From assembly GCA_021397835.1 (NCBI GenBank), contig JAJFZO010000742.1, forward strand, positions 2,675,001-2,739,000: 64,000 nt of DNA, written 5' to 3'. Below, piece by piece: positions 12,259 to 24,500 of this stretch. Made by a program: the position numbers and the translations under genes. Below the pieces are notes generated by a model. The model did no database searches, was not told the origin of the DNA, and was given only the letters and a program-made list of their open reading frames with translations. Origin of the DNA: Moringa oleifera (lineage: Eukaryota > Streptophyta > Magnoliopsida > Brassicales > Moringaceae). Numbering within the stretch: position 1 is the first letter of the stretch; the number at the start of each line of letters is the position of its first letter.

Positions 12259-12479
12259 TGTTGGCAATTTTGGTATACTTAGATCATGATTTGTTGTTGA
12301 AAATTTTAGTTAATTAGGCCTAGATTTATAAGGATTTCAAATATTCTTTGCTAATAATTGTTATCTATTTGTAGTTAACAGTAATTCTCAACTTTCTTAT
12401 AATAAGGCTATAAGCATTGTATATATATTTATGTATTTTTACTTCATAAGAAAAGAAAATTAGAGATGATGATTTTCTA
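12259..12479 (+). repeat. 3' LTR of nested copia
   Basis: It starts TGTTGGCAATTTTGGTATAC and ends GATTTTCTA, and is the diverged partner of 9204-9421. Just before it, TTTGAACGAGAA is a worn polypurine tract (compare the usual TTGAGGGGGA). Confidence 0.82.
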
Positions 12480-14200
12480 TAAAGGGAGGTACAAGAAGGT
12501 GATTTATGATAAATAATTTCAAATGAACTTTTATTAGACAAAACTGGTGTTAGAACACAGTTGATAAGGTAAGTGGTGGTTTGGAACACATAAGGACAAT
12601 AAGAAATAAGAACATTGACACGACCATTTTGTTATAGGGTATAGGGACAAGGATGATAATGAAGAACACATAAATCATTTGAAAATGGCTTAAGCCATTG
12701 AAATTCTCCATCTAGTCTATTTGAAGGGTTTAGTACTAATTAAGTTATAATAAGATTTTTAAATTTAAGAAAAAGAGAATGTCTCATCTTTATTATTGAG
12801 TAAGTAAAACCAAGTAAAACAATTGTGATCATTAATAAATAAAAAAACTACTTGACACTAATGATAAATGGAATAAAAGAAAATCCCTAAATATTAGAAT
12901 GTACTAAGTCAAATGCTTTCATCACAGAAGAAGATTATACGAAGGAAGTCTATGGCTCTCAGTTATTTGACAAGTTGAACAAAAAAGGTACTATACTCAA
13001 CATTAAGATTTTATAATTTTGTAAAAGTTTAACAATTTTAAAGACATGATGACCTAATTTATATCAATAGAGCTTTGCTTGATTAACTTAAATAAGAAAA
13101 GACTACGGAGGTGGAGATATAAAAGATGGAGGACTTAAGAATGACTAACGAATAAAGTGCTATAGAAAGGATGAGGTAGGATCAAGTTTTTATAAGCCAT
13201 TTTTAAGGTATATTTGAAGTAAAAGTTTTTTCGTGGTGATGTCCTTCATAAGAAAATAAGAACGATAAAACTCAATATAAGCTTGGTTATCAGTGCATAA
13301 TTTTGTAACATTTCTTAACTATTTGGAAATGTTTGGAGTACGAAGAACATGCGTAAGTTGGATAGATTTCATAAGAATGGGAAATAAAGCATTAGCAATA
13401 TGAGTTATATCAGTGCACTTACCATTATCCTTTATTGCTTTTTCTTCACCTGTGTATGGTATTTTTGCTTCAGAGAGGTTGCCAAATTCACAAGAGAAGT
13501 GATGAGTTGCTCTTTAGTCCATATACCAAGCATTTTCCAAATTTAGATGTGGAGAGCATCCAGTGAAGTTAGTCGAGGTGGCCATCATGACAACTATCAA
13601 ATTGTGGTTGATTTAATGGCAACAATGGAAGTTAATGTCTCTAAGTTTTTCACTTGTTTGATATTACAAATGGTTTTCAAAATTTTTGATGGGTTTAGGC
13701 TACTAGTGTTTAAAAGGGTATGCTTCAGGCTTTCCAAGAGCACCCTATTAAAAATTTTGGTTATATGATTTTGGAGGAAAATAGAATTGGATTGTATTTG
13801 GTTTTTACGATTGTTTAAAGTCATTGTTGTATACTTTGAATTGGTTTTTCTTTTGGTTAAAATATGCTACTAAATTAACTTAGATAAAATTTAGTTGTTA
13901 GGCAACATTCCATTATGATTGATGATATTATTCAAAGATGTAAAAAAAGTTGTATATCTTTACAATAGGGTTTATTGAACCTGCATTGAGGTGACAAAGC
14001 TATCATACTCCCTCAAGAGTAAGTGTGAGCTCATCTCTATACGTCAAAGGTTCATTAATGGCAATACATTGATTAAAAATAGCTTTCATCTTAGGTAGGT
14101 TTAGAAATAGTAATACATCTTTTTTAATTAAACAAAGTTGAGAATCTAAGCCCATTATTACTATAGCTATCAATGATGATTGGTACACTTCATTCAATGA
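12480..14200 (-). pseudogene. Gag, protease and integrase N-terminal remnants of outer copia
   Basis: From high to low coordinates on the minus strand: a gag segment (INEPLTYRDELTLTLEGV in 14003-14197), a gag tail leading to AWYMD.RATHHF (protease, near 13540), NGKCTDITHIANALFP and TPNISK (GAG-pre-integrase, 13430-13310), and integrase parts ending in YLINCVLTPVLSNKSSFEII in 12365-12589. The order and spacing match Ty1-copia. All frames are interrupted. The apparent plus-strand frame at 13547-13768 is antisense to this and is not a gene. Confidence 0.8.
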
Positions 14201-14220
14201 TTTTTATTTTTATTTTTTTC

Positions 14221-14699
14221 ATGGAGTATTCGACAATTTTTCTTATTGAGAAATCATTTATCGATGCAAGGTTGCACATGTTACTAGAATTCTTAAAAGA
14301 ACTCTAGGTTCGAAGGTATGAGTTACTAAAAAATATGTACCTAAAAGTTAAAGATGATGAATTCATCGGGTTCTTTATGTATGTTGGCATGGCGTTATCA
14401 CAAGTAATAGACAGTTAAGCCAACATAAGGATGTTGCCATGTAACCTTAGCATTGGTTCGTGATAGATGCTCTGAAAGAGAAGGAAGAATGCCTGAGGGT
14501 CGAATGGTTTGAGATTAGGACCATTAATGCTAAAGCTACCAAAGGGGTTAGTATGTTTCAAAGTGGAAGTGATCAAGATGGTGATGATGAGGTGAGGCTT
14601 TATTGGTTTAATGTTCGGACTATTATAACAGGAGATGTTCAAAATGGTGACCAAGGAGGTCAAGGTGACACCAAGCCTTCTAAAGGTTTCAAAGAGTAA
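14221..14699 (+). pseudogene. Broken tandem paralogue of the 189-residue gene
   Basis: Translated with frame changes, the stretch follows residues 79-145 of the protein at 5857-6426: (F/S)(I/M)DAR/DTR, LLEFLKEL, then YELLKNMYLKVKDDEFIGFF..VGMALSQV, then LSIGS. It is broken by several stops (within KEL.VRR, after VIDS, and after GS) and by indels. A remaining open part (14460-14699) keeps the tail motif and holds two copies of it, RVEWFEIRT and VRLYWFNVRT, before GDQGGQGDTKPS and stop. The 3' flank also resembles that of the intact gene. The 5' third is missing exactly where the outer copia element begins, so either the insertion or a later deletion removed it. Certain as a relic, unknown in function. 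Confidence 0.82.
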
Positions 14700-17600
14700 T
14701 GAAACAACAAACTTTTGTGAATGCATCTTTTCTCTCTTTTTTTTTTAATCTTTTAAGAAATTAGAAGTAAGATTGTGCATCATGTGTGTTAATTATCATG
14801 AAGTAGCAAACTAGATTTGCAAGAATAAATTTGCCGTAATTACTTTGTTGTCCTACTTATAATATAATTTGGTTATGTTATTTAGATTTTCTATTACATT
14901 TTTTTTTACTTGGAATTTAAAAAAATTATTATATTAATGTAAAAAAAATAAATAAACCATAATGTAATAATTTATTTTATTGAATTATCACGTATTAATA
15001 TATGTAAGATTAGTAAAGATTTTGATTTCATTCACACAATTAATTAATAAATAAATAGATAAACATTACTTGATTAAATAAAATTTAATTTGATATGGAT
15101 TGAAATGATTTAGGGCAATATGATCTTAAATATGTTGAGGATTTCACTTTTTTTTTTTGGATTTTCTACAATAAAAGTATAATTTTAAGTAAAATTATTA
15201 TATATTTTTAAATATATCAAATAATTAAATATTTTATTTAAAATTTTGATATAAGTGGTTGAAATGTGTTGTTGTTTGCTTGTTTTTTTTTATTATCATA
15301 ATCATATTTCCAGTATCAATAAGATCAAATTATTTCAAAAAAAAAGAAACCAAAATAGCCAAATTAATGGAGAAATGGAAGGGATGAAAGATTTGAAATC
15401 ACTAATTAAGTTAACAATAATACTTTAGTAGAGCATCAATATTATTTGAAACTTGGATGATTATCAAGTAGCAATTATACATGACTAAATCCTTAAATCT
15501 CATATCAAATTAAATCACATAATTAAATAATATATAAAATTTAAATTTTTTCTCCATAAATATATTTTTAAATAACAAAATGAATTTACATTGATATAAA
15601 AATATCACCCTAAACTCTTTTTTTTAAAAAAAAATATAATTTTTATCATGTTATTAATTAATAACATTAATAACAACTTACTACTTACCAGACTACTTCA
15701 AATTATACTAATTAATTAATTAATTTGATAAATAATGTCATTGTCGCCATCAGTAGCACATAAATAAGAGGCATGGCCCATCTTCAGTATTAGTTTGAGT
15801 GAATAAGGCCCACTCCACAAATTCTAATGGAGCAAAACAAAATATGAAATTATAAAATATGGCTCTTGAATTTTAATACTCAAAAAGAGAAAAAAAAAAG
15901 ATTGAGATTAGCTTATCCGATTAATTAGTGCGGATTAAACACTAACTTTTGTTGTTGGAAACATTGATGATGATGATGATGATATGTTATCGATGCTAAA
16001 GCACCCATTACAATAATCACTTCGCATGCACTTACCATATTGGCTTGAATTTATCCCTTTAATTTTTTGTAATAATTTTTTTCCTTTTAAGGTGTCCATT
16101 ACAAGTGTATTTTTTATTAAGAAAATATATAATATAAAGCAAGTAAATAACCGATGAAGATGTAAATGAGAAAAAGAATTGGATAGCAATGTGTTAAAAT
16201 GTATAGTTAGGCCAAAAGCCCACATAAGTGTCGTGGATTCAACAATAATCAACTAGCGGGCAATATGACTCAAAGGTTTACTAAGGGCAGCTCACCCACC
16301 ATAGTAAAAGAGTCTAGACATCTAGGAAGGTTCACACAATTGAATACCTCTATAACTAGTATTTTTTATTAATATTGAATAAGGGCCATTAAAAGGTTCT
16401 TAGTCTATGGGTTGGGTTGTTGGTGATTCGATCCCGTAGAATTTAATTTAATTTGTTCAATAATTGAATTAAATTAAATCTATTTATATATAAATATATC
16501 AAATTGTGGATCATAATGAACTGGACCATTTTATGAATTTGTAGGTTAAAGTTAGTTAAACAGATTAAATAAATTATATTTTGAAATCAATTTATTTAAT
16601 TCATTTAAAATGTAAAATTAAATTTTATAATATAAATTTTATTAATGAAAAATTAATAACATAATTTATTAATATTTATTAAAAATTTTATTTATAAATA
16701 TTAAATTGATAAAATATTTATATCACATATTATTAGATTAAATTTTTAAAAATTTTATAAAATTAGTTGATATCATATTGAAAAAATAATATGTCATATA
16801 AATTATATCTTTTGTTTTTATTTTTTCAATTTATGTATTTTATGGTATTTTTCGAAAGCAATTTTATTTTATAAAAGTGAATCTAACTTCAATCAATTCA
16901 TCCATTCTCTTTAACATAGTAACTACATAATCTTAAGTGCTTACTAATATTATTTATTTTGCAAATTAAAATTTATTCTATAATTAAATAAGAATATATT
17001 ATTTTTTATTAATTTTAATATCATGGCTAGAAAAAAATTTTAAGGGTTGCAAGTTCTTAATTAGTTTATGAGTTTTTATTATATATATTTATTTTGTAGG
17101 TTAATATTTATTGATTTTTATTTATCTCAATTTGTTTAGAAGTAATAAATAAAATTATTTATTAAATTAATTAGCATAGAGTTCATTAAATAAGGTCCAT
17201 ATGGTCATTTAAGACTTATTAAATTGATCTATTTAAAACTCCATACGATAACTCATAAAAATAACATATATAATTTCATGCTTTAAGTTTGTAGTTAGAC
17301 TTAATTGACTACATTTTTCAAGGGAGAGATGTTCATCAAATTCGTTAATTTGAAAAGCTTAATGTGTTTTTCATGGTTCGGGCCTGAGCCTTATGTTATC
17401 ATGTTCCCCGTTTAACTTGGCTTGTTGTTGACTTTAAAAATTAAGATAATATTATTAATTATTTAATCACTATAACAATGAGAGATAAATAGTTCATGTC
17501 AAAAACCAACAAGAACTTAACAAAACATATCAAAAATGCATTGTTTAAAAGTTGAAAGACATAATCACATATAAAATTGTAAAAAAAATCTATATGATGT

Positions 17601-20600
17601 GACAAAATATAATTAGGGCTCTAATTCTTCAATAGGACCATGAAAAGTAGGCTCAAGGCCCACCAAAAACAATATAGTACCATCCAAAAGAAGGCTACTC
17701 TTTCATTCATGTTAAAAGCTGATAATTATCAAAAAAATCAAAACACATCAGCACATCAAGTTATTAAATGTCATTATAACAGTTATGTATTAGTATAGGG
17801 AGTTACAAAATAAAATTCTATAAAAGAGATTATACCTTATAAAATAGTAAGTGTCAGACAACCATTAAAAACTAATCAGTTTAATGATATTTTTTGGCCA
17901 AGCTCTAAGAATGGGAACATAGGTAAGTTTATTCACACAGCCATTTTTATAGTTACACTTCACGAAAGTCACCTTTTAATTTGATTTAACCCAATTGCAC
18001 AATATTGCCTTCTTAGTTATTACTTTCTTGTAGATTTTACTCTTTCAATCATAATCAAGAAAATTCATCTTTACATGTCATGATCACATCGCTTTTTTAA
18101 ATAAGATCATCAAGCTAAAAATATAAATTTCGATAAATATTATTTAAAATTTTTAAGAATATTTTCTCTCTTAAAATTAATAATTAATTTCAAAGTGTCT
18201 CTAAATAAAATTGTAATTTGAATTATATTAAAATGATAAAATCAAAAAAAAAAAAGAAAAACTTTCGATTTAGCACAAGAATGATAGAATCTACGTTGAC
18301 GAAATTACCCTCTTGTTGACTATAAAAATTAACGTGATTTGATTGAAAAATTTAATTTAACTATAATCGATTAATCAAAAATTTGATTTAATGATTTATA
18401 TTTTTAATAAAAAATTTAAAATTCAAGTGACATGTAAAGCAACGAAGTAGATGAATTTCTTTCCTTTATCACATTTTTCCTTCTTAAAAAAGTATTCTTC
18501 TTTTCCTATATATATATATATATAATGGATGGATCAATATTTACTTCAATAGGTTTTAAAATTCAGAATCACTTTAAAAAAAAATAATATATTTTAAAAA
18601 TTTTAAATAACTTTTACCTAACGCATTTTTAAATACTATCACTTTGTCATTAATTACTATCCAAATTATCTCCATGAAGCCGTTGACGATTTTCACTTTC
18701 TTCTTAGGATTCCATCCTCGCCACATCATTTCACATACATCTCTTCGGATCATTTATTCTTGTTTTTGTTCTTTTTAAGGCATGAGAGAAGATGCCCAAG
18801 CTATGAATCATTAGATAAAGTTCACTTTTGTTCCCAACTTTGATTAGTTTGCTATTAGAGACTTAGGGTTATTGCCTCATTTGTCATCTTTAATTATATG
18901 TGACAATTGACAATCATCACTTAAAAGACACTTTTTATATATTTATAAACCGCCAATTATATTGTAGGATTAGGTTTTGCCCTCATCAATATGTTGCACC
19001 TACTCACCTTATAAAGCAACCAAATTGATAATTAACTTTACCTATCTTCTTTTTCTTTTTTTTTTCTTTCTTCCGTTTCAAATTCAAAAGTCAATAGGCA
19101 AGAATTTCAGATTACCGTTTCAACACTATTTAATGAAGTTAAAAAAGCAAAAGTAAAAAGAAAATAAAACGGAGAAATTTATTGTAATGATCACAAAAAA
19201 AAAAAACATTATTTTATTCGAAAACAAAATCAAGATCATAATTATATTGATTTTTTATTTTTATTTTATTTAATTATAAATATGATAAAAAACTAAGAGT
19301 AAATATTAATAAAATAATCAACTATGCTCGCTTTTTAATTTGAATGATCGAATCAATTGCATCTCTAATTTTTCAAGTTGATCTAAATTATATTTTAATA
19401 ATATAAATTTAAAATATATATTTTTAATTCTTAAAAAAATTAAAATTTTTATAATAATAGTTTGAATATTTTATTATATTTATAAATATTTTTAAATCAA
19501 AATTAGTTGTATAAGATTTTTAAATTTAAATATATCTGATTTTTAATTTTTTAATACAATATAAATTAAACTAAATTAAAATATTATATGTACAATTCGC
19601 TTAATCAATATTTTAAAATATAAAATAAAAAAATAAATTTAATTTAAAATTTATATTTTTAAAAATTCATCGAACAATAAAAAATTATAATAGAAACAAA
19701 CAATTAAAAATGGAAGAGGAACCTAGTTTATAGGTCCAATAATGTTTTTTTTTTTCTCTAGTTTGACAATTTAAATTAGCTAGAAAACTAAAAAAAAAAA
19801 AAATTGGTTATTTAGTGAACCAATAACTCAGGAAGTTTGTGAGTGGAAAAGGAGTTTTCTTAATGTAGCAAAAAGATGTGGAGAAGCACATGGATTGACA
19901 CAGGTTCCCACCAGACAAAATGGGACTTTCCCTTTGAGCTTAAATTATAAAATTACTTATCTTTAGTACCCTCATTTATTGTTTTTTTTTAAATTTTATT
20001 ATTTATGAGTGGAAGTGCATGATTAGTGGAAGATTAACTAAATAATTATGCTTTATTATAATAATTTCAATTTTAATTAAAAAGAAGAAGAAGATTGAAT
20101 TTTAAGCAAAGACTGGGAGAAACATTTAATTCATACCCAATTTGGGACTTTTAAGTGGACCAATGAAATTTGTTACAAACAGTTTAGTTAAAATCAATGT
20201 AATTTTTAATTTAAATCAAATTAATTTATATTTTTAAATATTTTAATTTATTTAATAATATAAAATCAAAATTGTATATAATTTTTATCTTAAATTTTTT
20301 TCTACGATAATATTAACTTGAGTTTTAATAGGATATGAGTACTATCATATAAAAACATTTTTATAATCTAATTTTAACAATTTTAAAACATTTGAAAATT
20401 ATAATGTTTATATATTAATTATTAAATTAATAAAAAAATAATGGGTACCCAAAAATATTAAATTTAAATGTTTATCCCGGCATTTCAGATTAGGTACTCC
20501 AACCTCCTTGATGGGATTGTTTTACTTATAAATTACGATTAATTATTCCTAAACCACATCTAGGTGTAAGATTAGAAAGAAGATTAAGGTTAGATTAGAT

Positions 20601-21190
20601 GAACTAATCACACCAACCAAATGTTTGATGAAATAGGTACGAACATTTGTTTATTTTTATTAATTTTTTATTTATAAATTTTATTTGTCCGCTTTTAAAA
20701 TTATAAAATAAAATTATTAATTCACAAAATAAATATAATAATTTTAATAACTCTATTGAAGTCACCATATTTTCCCCGTATCAACAGGAAGGAATATGCA
20801 GTTATGTCCTATTCATGTGTAAATTGATTTCTTAACATGGGAGAGATACAAGTGGAATATTTTTATTTATTTATTTATTTTTATATCAACAGGAATCTAC
20901 ATCATCTACCTACTTGATAATAAAAAAATTATTAATTACAGTAAATTCATTTTTAATTTGCTGCAAAAATTATATTAATTTTTAAATATTGATATTAAAC
21001 TTAATTGGTTAATTATATATATATTTTTTTCAAAACTGGTTGATTGTAGAGTTAATGACTTACTTTATGGTTTCATTAATTGGGAGATTTTGCTGAGTAA
21101 ACAGTGAAGACCATTGGCCCCGTGAAGTTTTCCAAGGACGGAAGAGAAAGCAAAAAGTTTCACGGAATCAGAAAATGATAAAATAAAATC
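14700..21190. other. Gene-free AT-rich region
   Basis: No coding region, RNA gene or transposon coding block could be supported here. It contains poly-A/T tracts, a GAT trinucleotide run (about 15966-15982), a TA microsatellite (18507-18524) and, near 19385-19545, one partial copy of the AT-rich dispersed block described under the MITE-like elements. A 105-codon minus-strand frame at 15935-16252 has no family resemblance and is treated as chance. Confidence 0.6.
18507..18524. repeat. (TA)n microsatellite
   Basis: Nine uninterrupted TA units. Confidence 0.9.
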
Positions 21191-21193
21191 TAA

Positions 21194-21205
21194 ATTATAT
21201 ATAAA
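21194..21205 (+). promoter_or_regulatory. Candidate TATA box of the RING-H2 gene
   Basis: ATTATATATAAAG lies about 320 bp before the chosen ATG (21523). It is the best TATA match upstream and would give a 5' UTR near 290 bases. In AT-rich DNA such matches are common, so this is tentative. Confidence 0.35.
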
Positions 21206-21522
21206 GAAGAAGATTTTGTTTTTTTTTTTTTAAATGAACAAACGATTCTATTGGGATCAGCTTACTCAGTTCTCAGGTCCAAATTACGGTAGATTTAGAT
21301 CCAATAATCTTTCTCTTTCATATGGATTTTCTCAGTCTCTGCCCGGTCCAGTCTCACCATAGCTCCAAGCTTCAAGTTTCCTTCAGGAACTGAAGTCTCC
21401 AAACACTGAAGGCAGTATGATCTATTTAGAGAGAGATGGGTATATAAGAGTGTAGGAATTATAGGTGGGTTGTTGCTTGTATAGTTGTAGCAGAGTTGAA
21501 ACATGAGGAATTTGAGTTGTTT

Positions 21523-24500
21523 ATGACATCTAGTGAACTGAGAAGGATAAAGGAAAACAAAATAAGAGAAGAAAATATGATCTCAAGTGGGATAAATTTG
21601 GTGATGACGGTGATAGGATTCGCTGTGAGCACTATGTTCATAGTCTTCGTGTGCACACGGCTCATTTGTGCTCGGATTCACTTGAATCCATCCAGAAGAT
21701 CCTTTCCTATTGCTTCGAGATCTGATCTTAGCGTGGTAAGTGTTAATGTTTGCAAAGCTATCATTTTTTCTTTCTTTTTTCTTCTGTGTTAAATTATTAC
21801 CCTATTTATTAAATTCTTGATAGGAAGTTTTTATCTTGGACTTGGCAGTGGTTTAAGTGAATTTTTTGAATCTTTTCTTGTTGGAGTTTGTGTAAAACCA
21901 TGATGGTTGTCAATGGGCATTGGACATTAGAGATGAGAGAATAATTCTTTTTGTGGGTATTATGGGGAAGCACCATTTGGAGGAAGCTTCAGAGTTTTTG
22001 ATTTAGTGCCTATAGTATTTAGGATAAATTAGGTTTTCTTTTTCCAATATACCATGTTAATAGTATTTCTCTATGCAACATACCATTTTAATAGTATAGT
22101 TTATTTGATTTACATTTTAAATTCTTGTGTTTGTTAATTATTCCATTTGTGCTGAAACTCCTAAAATGGTCTAACAGCATATAGTGAAGTGGTTTTTTTG
22201 ATTTGGTTTGTTTCTAATTTAGATGGCCTGGGGTTTCTGGTTACTTCTTGTGGTATTATACTTTTACGTCATATTCCTGCGGAATTTGACTTCTGTTGTA
22301 TGCTGCTGCCAAAGTCACCTTGGTAAAACTATGACAGAAATATTTACCATAAATATCAAAATGCTGATAATTAAGAACAAGGTTTAACATTATTCATGTT
22401 ATACTATTAGCTGACAATAAATCCATTCTGCTCAGCACTTAAGCTGAGAAATCAGCTTCTAAAAGTCTGTTATATTAATTAGCTTTATAAATGTCGATTC
22501 ATTTGCTATGGTGTATCCCTCTTTGATGGTGAACTAAACTATATTTACATTTGTATTTATAGCTGGAACGTGGGTTACATGGTATTGAGCCTGTAGTGGT
22601 GGCCAACTTTCCAACAAAGAAGTACAGTGATGACTTTTTCTCAGCTGTAGAAGATGCTCAGTATGCTCTTATTTCCTTTGTTTGATTACCTGTGCTAATA
22701 TTTGTTTTGCCTTTCTAGTATGACTTCTCTTAATAGTTATTGCAAGATGCCTAGGAATTGCAGGGTCTGGGATTAACTTACTGTTTATTTCCTCTTTGGG
22801 TATACTTTTAAGTGAGTTGCAAACAATATAAGCTTTGTCATTGTTTCTTAAGGTATAGTAGATGACAGATGCATAGTTTGAGTGGCATAAATCTTCTAGA
22901 GTTGTTTTATATGGTTCTTTTGCCCAAATTTCTTTTATATTTTAGAGCACTGGAGGGAGAAACAAGAGGTTTGGTGCCGTGGTGGGGTGGGTGGTGGTTG
23001 GGAAGGGGGGGCAGGAGGATGCAATAATGATGGAGCAAATTCACCTATAGGAGCTTTGCACATTTATAGAGATGCAATTTCCCTGAACAATAAATCTACA
23101 TGGGTAGCTGCTGGCTACCATATTTGTGTTGTAATACATTTACTGAAAATGCTTGTTATGACTATTCTTAAATTGGGGGCACAGTAACATAAAATCTCAT
23201 GGAGAAGGGTTAGCATTCAAGGAGACATATAAAATAGGATATAAGATGTAACCGAAGATGACGAGCAGCTGAAATGTCTCTGTGGACTATAACCTGAGGT
23301 GAATCACTATATGTAGATTGATTTCGGGAGGCTTCATGAATTCTTGCATTTCTTTGATGTCATAGTTGCTAATCTTATGGTGAGGTTTTGTATTTCTGTG
23401 CAAAGAGAATATTCAAGTTTAAATCCTGTCTATGTTGGGGCAGTCCCTCTGTTAACATTCTCAGTAACTCGCTCTGTCTGTGTCATAAATGCATGAAATG
23501 TACTCTGAGTCTAGAGTTAATAGAGGGTCTAAGTTACAGTGTTTTTATTGCTCTTTCCCTTTTTGTCAACCTACCTTGGTTTGCTATTTCACTATGTTTG
23601 GCTCACTTACGATCAGTACCTGTTAAAATTGCTAGCCCTTAACTAGCAACAATATATAATTAATATATATGTAAATGGCACTCACGCATGATGGAGACTG
23701 TCAAAATTATGCACTTAGCAAATTTTGTTTTCTTTATTCTACTTGTCTCTATCTTTGGGGTAAAAGAACTGGGGCGTTATGAAATATCAATTTATATTTA
23801 ATGATTGGCGGATATTTGTTCTTTCTCGAATCATGTTTATATCTCATGGAATGATATGTAAAATGAACTTAAAAATGACTGAGTTCAGTATTTTTCCGGT
23901 CTATTTGTCTCCTTTCAGTTAAAGGTTTATATCTTGTGTCATGTACACGTGATTAAATATGTATTATTTCTTTGAGATGTTTCTTTGTTGACAATTTTCT
24001 TCCATAGACCATTGTTCTTTAGACATTCGTGTTAGAATTCTATATCATAAATTTAATGTGCAGAATGTGCTTTCTTTGGTTTACTTGAAGCTGGTGATAT
24101 CATTTTCTATTCAGTGCTAGTTTTCTGCTTACTGAATTTTCTTGATGCTTATGCCCATTATGCATAAGAATCTTCTGTACGTGTCCTTATGCTGCTTCAT
24201 CTTTACTTTTGGTATGATTAGCACTAAGTAATCTTGTTAAAATGTGAGCAAAATGTTTAGAATGTCCAAAAATTGGTTTGAGCTTTCCTTAGGAATATGA
24301 CTCTTCAGGCCTTCCAATGGTGCCTAATGTTGTTTTCTTAACTTTGATTGGCTGGTCATATGGCATGTTGTGGTCTACCTGTTGTGGCCTTTTAGGTGGA
24401 TTTTGTCTATCTCAGACAATATATCATTCCATCTCTGTGCTTGCTATGGTTTATTGATTGCTTGAAAATTGTGGACGAGAAACATGAAAATGATTGAGTA

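Larger units (their letters stand above)
9204..12479 (+). mobile_element. Nested plus-strand Ty1-copia element with both LTRs
   Basis: A 3.3-kb element has two recognisable LTRs (9204-9421 and 12259-12479), a primer-binding site matching initiator tRNA-Met and internal Ty1-copia remnants in order: GATSHMTN (about 9740), VLHVPKFAVNLLSVHQ (about 9890-9945), integrase (about 10385-10800, with FSIFTSMIKAQFRVNIKGLR), RT (about 11520-11830, with YDVKNVFLHGDLEE) and RNase H (about 12060-12240, with LMTWRSKKQNIALTASAE). Gag is largely lost, which explains the short length. It sits inside the integrase of the outer, opposite-strand copia. Stops throughout mean it is not autonomous. The flanking target duplication is too decayed to call. 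Confidence 0.88.
7300..14210 (-). mobile_element. Decayed minus-strand Ty1-copia element, split by a nested copia
   Basis: Reading the minus strand from high to low coordinates gives, in the order expected of Ty1-copia, gag (14200-13640), protease (13550-13440), GAG-pre-integrase (13440-13200), integrase (13100-12480, continuing at 9203-8990), reverse transcriptase (8540-8217 and on) and RNase H (7800-7630). Every part has stops and frameshifts, so the element is dead. Recognisable pieces include AWYMD with THHF near the protease, RLVTKGFHQTYGLNYYKTF and FDVCNAFLNSDL in the RT, and SSIKQKVVSRSIAESKYAL in RNase H. No LTR pair was found: the 5' end is cut off at the pseudogene near 14221, and the 3' end near 7300 is a soft limit. 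Confidence 0.85.

Noticed and set aside
13547..13768. 73-codon plus-strand frame
   Set aside because: It is antisense to the gag part of the outer copia element.
15935..16252. 105-codon minus-strand frame with a hydrophobic stretch, possible small secreted peptide
   Set aside because: No known peptide motif, the serine run comes from a GAT microsatellite, and there is no paralogue or promoter support.
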